Positions 57,911 through 64,000 of a stretch of DNA of 64,000 bases are shown here, piece after piece. Each line of letters starts with the position of its first letter. The stretch's first letter is position 1. The notes beneath the pieces are model-generated. The model saw only the letters and a program-made list of their open reading frames with translations, was not told where the DNA came from and did not search any database. This DNA comes from Helichrysum umbraculigerum (lineage: Eukaryota > Streptophyta > Magnoliopsida > Asterales > Asteraceae): positions 93,642,337-93,706,336 of the forward strand of contig CATIUR010000004.1 of the NCBI GenBank assembly GCA_949592205.1, read 5' to 3'. A program made the translations under genes and the position numbers.

Positions 57911-60048
57911 TATAACACCCTACTCGAAAATACAAGGATATATATATATATATATATATTTTATTTTATTTTTTTATAAAGGAAGCGCAAGATTAGATAC
58001 AAACCATTGGATTGCATATTTACATTCAAAATGGCAATCCAAATACATATAGTCTTTAATCTAGATTATTCTAGACGTTACACACGATTAGTTTAGTGTT
58101 ATAGAAAATCCAAAACATAATGTTATATCATTAACATAGTTAACCAAACAGAGTGAGCTTGTCAAACATTCCATTCCAAGTACTTCTTGCCCACCCACAT
58201 ACCAAAGTAAACCTGCAAGAAGTAATGAGGGGTTAGCACGAAGCTAAGTGAATAAATCTCAAACTATCACCTAACTTGGCTTAACAAATGAATACAGCAA
58301 AGCATAGCAACAGTTAATCATGAAGGATCGGTGGTCCTTGGAGTACCCTCATGCCGCGGTGGTTCCCCAAGTAACACTTAAAACCAACTGAAGGCCAAAT
58401 CAGTGGTTAAACCGATAGTTTGGTACTACTACTACTTTCAACATAATTTCAGTGAACAACACATGTACAAAGCACTTATGAGGTCCAAAGTAATAGTACA
58501 CAAACCCAACGCGCACGTTGACCCCCGACATTCAAATAGTCCACAACCATCATGGAAATCAAGGACACCAATAATCATGTTAAGTATAACCATCATGGCA
58601 ACCATTAACATAACAATGAAAACAGTAAAACACGTTTACCCGTTGTAACCATATTGTTACAACCAAATCAGACTGAAAGTCCGAGATCCACTCACCCTTG
58701 ACGAAGATGATCACCACTCAAAGTTCTAATATTATTGAGTCTTCGTCGTATCTGAAATCACAACAAAGGTTACAAGTCAATAACTCATTTCAAATGTTCA
58801 TAACTTGAAATAAATGTACTATTGGCATCAAACTTGTTAATTAAGTTCACATCACATCATATGTATATAATTCCATATATTAACCCGTTATGATACTATA
58901 TTACAGGTTACTAGATCCTTTAAACATATCACATGTTAATTAGAAATGTTTTTAAATCAAAGCTTTGTTTGCTGAAATCGAGCCCATAGCCGCCGGCTGG
59001 GTCACATGACCCGCCGGTTACCCACCATTAGCTGCCGGCTTCTAACTCAAACCGCCGGGCAAATTTAATTTTTCACAAACAGAAACATTTTGTGTTTTAA
59101 AGACTCTAGAGGCCGCCGGTTATGGTTCAAATCCGCCGGTCAGATAAGAGAAGCCGCCGGCTGGGGCCTATCGCCCGCCGGTTCACCCAATGGATGAACA
59201 AACCGCCGGCTGGGGCTACATGCCCGCCGGCTGGTTCTTCGTTTCCAGCACCTGCTGGTGCAGTTCATAACCTGCTCGAACTTCAATTCATAATTTCGAC
59301 ATTTTCAGCTAAGAAACACATTTTTTAACCATACAACAACCACAATTGACATCTATGAGCATGTAATAACAACAAACAAGGTTCATCACACTTCTAAATC
59401 CACACATGCATCAATTTTTAAGATATTCAAAACTTTAGCTCAAATTCATATTTCAACTAAGTAATTGCTACAATCTGAAATGCAAGCACATAATCAGTTT
59501 ACTATGTTCATATAACACATTTCAAGTACGAATTTAACTCCATTCTATCATCACTTCACCAAACTCAACATTTCAAGCATTATATGAAAAGAATGGATAT
59601 TTCACTTACAATTTAGATGAGGAGGTTATAATGAAATGAAGAACAAGTTGCAAATCAACATCACAGATTCAATGTGCTAAAATCAGATTGTTGGTATCAT
59701 TTTCTTTGAGAGGATGTGTGTGTTTTAGAGGTGTAAGCCAAAATGAAGAAATGAAATGAATAAAGTCTGCCTCACCATTTACACTAGGCCAAACACAGTG
59801 TAAATTATACTCGTCCTAAATCTATTGTCTGGAACCTAAAATCATTTGCGAGAAAATACACTTTATTATTCCGCCAACTAAATTAATTTAAAACAAGTGA
59901 TAATTCATTTATCACAATAAGTCAATTGACCAATTGACCTATTAATTTAGCAATCAAAAATACACCAAGTATTTAAAATACAATTTAAATGACAGTTAAA
60001 TTAAGGGAAATACCGTATTTCAACTAGGCCCATTTCGAGGATGTTACA
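57911..60048 (-). repeat. 3' LTR of the right-edge gypsy element
   Basis: 2,138 bp. On the minus strand it starts TGTAACATCC and ends GGGTGTTATA, like the LTRs of the 43795-52576 element but with divergent sequence. The base 5-mer CAAGT (57906-57910) should be one target duplicate. Contains GTAAGT (59609-59604), a CCGCCGGC array (58989-59234) and GGTGAGT near 58695. An AT-dinucleotide run is at 57940-57958. Confidence 0.9.
58989..59234. repeat. GCCGCCGGCTGGG motif array
   Basis: About ten copies of (G)CCGCCGG(C/T)T spaced by 15-30 bp. The Pro/Ala-rich frame 59122-59328 across it is a by-product of the repeat. Confidence 0.8.
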
Positions 60049-60060
60049 AATCTTCCCTCC

Positions 60061-63000
60061 TTAAGAAGATTTCGTCCCCGAAACCTCGCCACGCTCAAAA
60101 AGATTGGGATAGCGCGTCCTCATGCTAGACTCGGTCTCCCAAGATAAGTTTGGACCCAAACTATGATTCCACTTAACCAATACCATAGGGATTTCCTTCT
60201 TTCGAAGTTTAGTCACCTTACGGTCCAAAAGCTCTACGGGTTCTTCTACAAGTCTTTGGCTTAAGTCAACACGCAAATCTTGCAATGGAAGAACTTGGGA
60301 TTGGTCCTCCACATTGCATTTTCTTAAATAGCACACATTGAAAGTATCATGAATACCCAACAATTCAGGAGGAAGATCTAATGACACCGTTTGATCATTG
60401 ACAACATGTCGAATTTTAAACGGCCCGATGTATCTAGGAGCTAGTTTACCACGTTTTCCAAACCTGATAACACCCTTCCAAGGTGAAACTTTCAAGTAAA
60501 CCAACTCACCTTCTACAAACGAAACTGGTCGATAACGTGGGTCAGCATACTGTTTCTGTCTATCACGGGCAGCTTTGAATCTATCTCGGGCAATAGCTAC
60601 CTTATCGGCTGTAATTTGAACTATGTCAGGACCCGCAAACTGCTTTTCACCCGCCTCTAACCAACAAGTGGGTGTCCTACACCTACGACCATACAACATT
60701 TCATAGGGTGGCATGCCTATACTAGAATGGAAAGAATTATTATAGGCAAACTCAACTAATGGTAAATGGGAATCCCACGACCCACCAAATTCTAACACAC
60801 ATGCCCGCAACATGTCCTCCAAGGTTTGAATGGTGCGCTCCGACTGACCATCCGTCTGAGGATGATAAGCCGTACTCAAGTTGACCCTAGAACCCAATTC
60901 ACGCTGTAAATTCTGCCAAAAACCCGACACAAATCGAGGATCTCTGTCTGAAACAATCGACAACGGAATCCCATGTCTAATAACCACTTCATTAATGTAC
61001 AATTGCGCCAATTTACTTAATGATGCCGTCTCACAAGTAGCAAGAAAGTGAGCACTCTTGGTCAATCTATCGACAATTACCCAAATCATATCATTACCCT
61101 TAACAGTTCTGGGTAATTTCGTCACAAAATCCATGGTAATATGTTCCCATTTCCACTCGGGAATCTCGAGTTGCTTCAAAGCTCCATACGGTTTTTGATG
61201 CTCGGTCTTTACTTGAGAGCAAATATGGCAAGATTCAACAATTCGACCGACATCCAACTTTAAAGTAGGCCACCAATACAATGGTTTTAAATCATGATAC
61301 ATTTTGGTGCTTCCGGGATGAATCGACAGTCTGGATTTATGAGCCTCCATCAATATCACATCTCGAAGTCCACCAAACAATGGGACCCAAACACGAGACT
61401 GAAATGTCTTTAATCCCCGAGAATCTTCTACCAATAACTCCTTCCTTTTAAGCATGATTTCGAATTTCAAGTTATGATCCATTAGGGCCTCCATCTGAGC
61501 CAATTTCAATTTATCGATCAAGTCAGAAGAAATTTCCAAACGCATTAAACAAACCCTTTCAGATTTACCCTTTCGGCTAAGCGCATCCGCCACCACATTT
61601 GCCTTACCCGGATGGTATCGAATCTCGCAATCATAATCCTTAATCAATTCTAACCATCGCATTTGCCTCATGTTAAGTTCTTTTTGAGTAAACATGTACT
61701 AAAGGCTCTTGTGGTCCGTACAAATAACGCATTTGATTCCATACAGGTAATGTCTCCAAATCTTTAAGGCAAAAACCATAGCTGCAAGTTCCAAGTCATG
61801 GGTAGGATAGTTAATCTCATGAGGTTTCAACTGACGTGAAGCATAGGCAATAACACGGTCTCGTTGCATCAAAACACAACCTAAACCCGCATGTGAAGCA
61901 TCACAATATACAATAAAATCCTCGGATCCGTCAGGTAAAGCTAAAACCGGAGCCTGACACAACAATTGTTTCAAGGTCTGAAAAGCCGATTCCTGTTGAT
62001 CACCCCACAGAAATTTCACATCCTTACGAGTTAATTTAGTCAAAGAACCTGCAATCTTGGAGAAATCTTTAATAAATTTTCTGTAATAACCTGCCAAACC
62101 CAGAAAACTCTTGATCTCTGACGGAGATTTAGGTGATTGCCAATTCATGACAGCCTCAATTTTAGATGGATCCACTTTAACCCCATCTTCACAAATGATG
62201 TGCCCCAAAAACTGAACTTCACGAAGCCAAAATTCACATTTCGAAAACTTAGCATACAATTTCTCCTTTCTCAAGGTGTCAAGAACTAAACGCAAGTGTA
62301 CTTCATGATCAGATTCAGATTTAGAATAAACTAAAATATCATCAATGAATACAATGACAAATTTATCAAGAAAAGGTCTACAAACCCTGTTCATCAAATC
62401 CATGAAAATTGCTGGAGCATTAGTCAACCCAAAAGGCATAACAAGAAATTCATAATGACCATAGCGAGTGCGAAAAGCTGTTTTAGGGATATCCTCCCCA
62501 CAAACCCGGACTTGGTGATAACCCGATCTCAAGTCTATCTTAGAGAAAAATGAAGACCCTTGCAATTGATCAAACAATTCATCTATTCGGAGAAAAGGAT
62601 ACTTATTCTTTACGATCCTCTTATTCAATTCTCTATAATCAATACACATACGAAAAGTGCCATCTTTCTTTTTAACAAATAACACAGGAGCACCCCAAGG
62701 AGAAGAACTGGGTCTAACAAAACCCTTATCTAATAATTCCTGAATTTGATTCATCATTTCACGGATTTCGGAGGGAGCTAATCTATAAGGTGCCTTAGCT
62801 ACCGGAGTAGAACCAGGAATTAACTCAATTTTATATTCTACTTCTCTAACCGGAGGTAAACCAGGCAATTCATCAGGGAAAACATCCGAATACTCAGAAA
62901 CAACTCGGACATTACTAATGGCTTTCTTTTCTAGCTTAGCATCGACAACATAGGCTAAATAAGAATCACACCCTTTAGCTAGAGATTTTCTAGCTTTCAT

Positions 63001-64000
63001 CATAGAGATCAAAGGTATACTACCCCTCTCCCTTTCCCCTCGAGCCACGACATATGACTCGTCTGAGATTGGGATTTTTATCAGCTTCTTATGACAATCT
63101 ATATGGGCTTTATTACGACTCAACCAATCCATGTCTAACACAACATCAAACCCATGAATAGGCATTAGTAGAAAAGAAGTAGGAAAACTATGACCCTCAA
63201 TCAAAATACTAGCTCCTGTCACCGATGTGGTAACCGAAACTAACTTTCCATCCGCTACCTCGACCTCAATAGGTTTTGGAATACATGTAGGTGTCAATTT
63301 AAGTCTATCACAGAACACCAAGGACATAAAGGAACAATTTGCCCCTGAATCAAATAAGGCGCATGCCGGTACTGAATTAACAAGAAAAGTACCAGTTATG
63401 ACGTCCTCGGCTACCACGGCTTCATCCACGGTCATTCGAAAAGCCCGACCAGTTGGAGCTGGAGGATTCTTTCTTTTCTGGCCAGAAGATGATGACGACC
63501 CTCCGACCGTTCCCGATTTTTGCTTCCTTTCCTCTGGACATGCACTCGAACGATGTCCTTCCTTTCGGCAATTCCAACACACTGACTTAGGAAAAGGACA
63601 ATCCTTGATGTCATGACCGAACTGACCACACTTAATACACCTAGCAGTCTGAGGTGTACAATGTCCCGTGTGCCTAGACTTGCAATTCTGGCACCAATTT
63701 GACCTATCCACTGAACCACCAACAACATTCGGTTTACGGTTATCACTATTACCTTGCCATTTCTTCTTCCCCTGACCTGACGTAGATTCACCTTTGAGTT
63801 TCAATGGGGACTTATCTTTAATTTCCAAATCATGAGCTCTAATATCACCGTCCACAGAACGGGCCAAATCAAAAGCTTGGTTAAGATCACCTGCAAGTCT
63901 CACAGTAGTCCGATAAGTATGGGGTAACATTTCAACAAAATGGTCAATCTTTGTCCTTTCATCCGGTACCCATTGATGTACAAATCTCAACTTATCGGTA
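60061..64000 (-). CDS. Gypsy gag-pol, partial, one in-frame stop
   Basis: Open from the window edge to 60061 apart from a TAG at 61699-61701, where relatives have Gln (after TDHKSL). Gag enters mid-capsid; knuckles lie at about 63530-63690, protease DSG at about 63340, RT FIDD at about 62338-62360, RNase H DASHAG near 61880-61900, integrase at about 60740-61330, and the C-terminal chromodomain-like module at about 60070-60250. Close to the polyprotein of the 43795-52576 element but clearly another lineage. In the protease the usual IGMDWL reads LDMDWL (near 63125), a change of a conserved Gly. The N-terminus, primer site and 5' LTR lie outside the window. Confidence 0.95.

Overview
The window is plant nuclear DNA, almost certainly from a eudicot and most likely a member of the daisy family (Asteraceae). 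Three things point there: nested chromodomain-type Ty3/gypsy LTR retrotransposons, Stowaway and PIF/Harbinger-type MITEs, CCCTAAA-type telomere motifs; and a large CC-NBS-LRR disease-resistance gene of the RGC2 type best known from lettuce. The organism call rests on recognising these families by eye, not on a search.

Layout. 1-2292 is intergenic DNA with a GC-rich repeat, a Stowaway MITE and half of a telomere-motif foldback MITE. 2293-12776 is one complete, fairly young Ty3/gypsy element (LTRs about 2.6 kb, 5-bp target duplication GAGTG, iMet primer site, gag-pol with one frameshift) that split that MITE. 12777-25965 is a patchwork of small DNA transposons: Stowaway, PIF/Harbinger-like, foldback, a Helitron 3' end, and an 83-bp perfect inverted repeat. 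25966-34090 is the only clear host gene, an apparently intact six-exon NLR of about 1,707 residues. 34091-36640 is AT-rich and holds an uninterrupted copy of the telomere-motif MITE. 36640-53593 is a 5'-truncated gypsy element with two younger elements nested in it: a non-autonomous one (37674-42070) encoding only a coiled-coil/zinc-knuckle Gag-like protein, and an autonomous-type minus-strand one (43795-52576) with nearly identical LTRs. 53594-55390 is an inverted, truncated LTR. 57911-64000 is the 3' LTR and most of the gag-pol of another minus-strand gypsy element that runs off the window.

How it fits together. The NLR sits in a transposon-rich neighbourhood and its second intron holds transposon debris. 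The retrotransposons are related but belong to different LTR families. Their LTRs share an unexpected architecture: a GTAAGT splice-donor-like site, in four families directly preceded by a 17-nt hairpin whose stem covaries; then a family-specific short-repeat array; then a conserved AG|GTGAGT block. I regard that LTR architecture, the telomere-motif MITE family, and the Gag-only element as the most interesting content. No bacterial-style operons, CRISPR arrays or rRNA genes are present, and I saw no credible intact tRNA gene.
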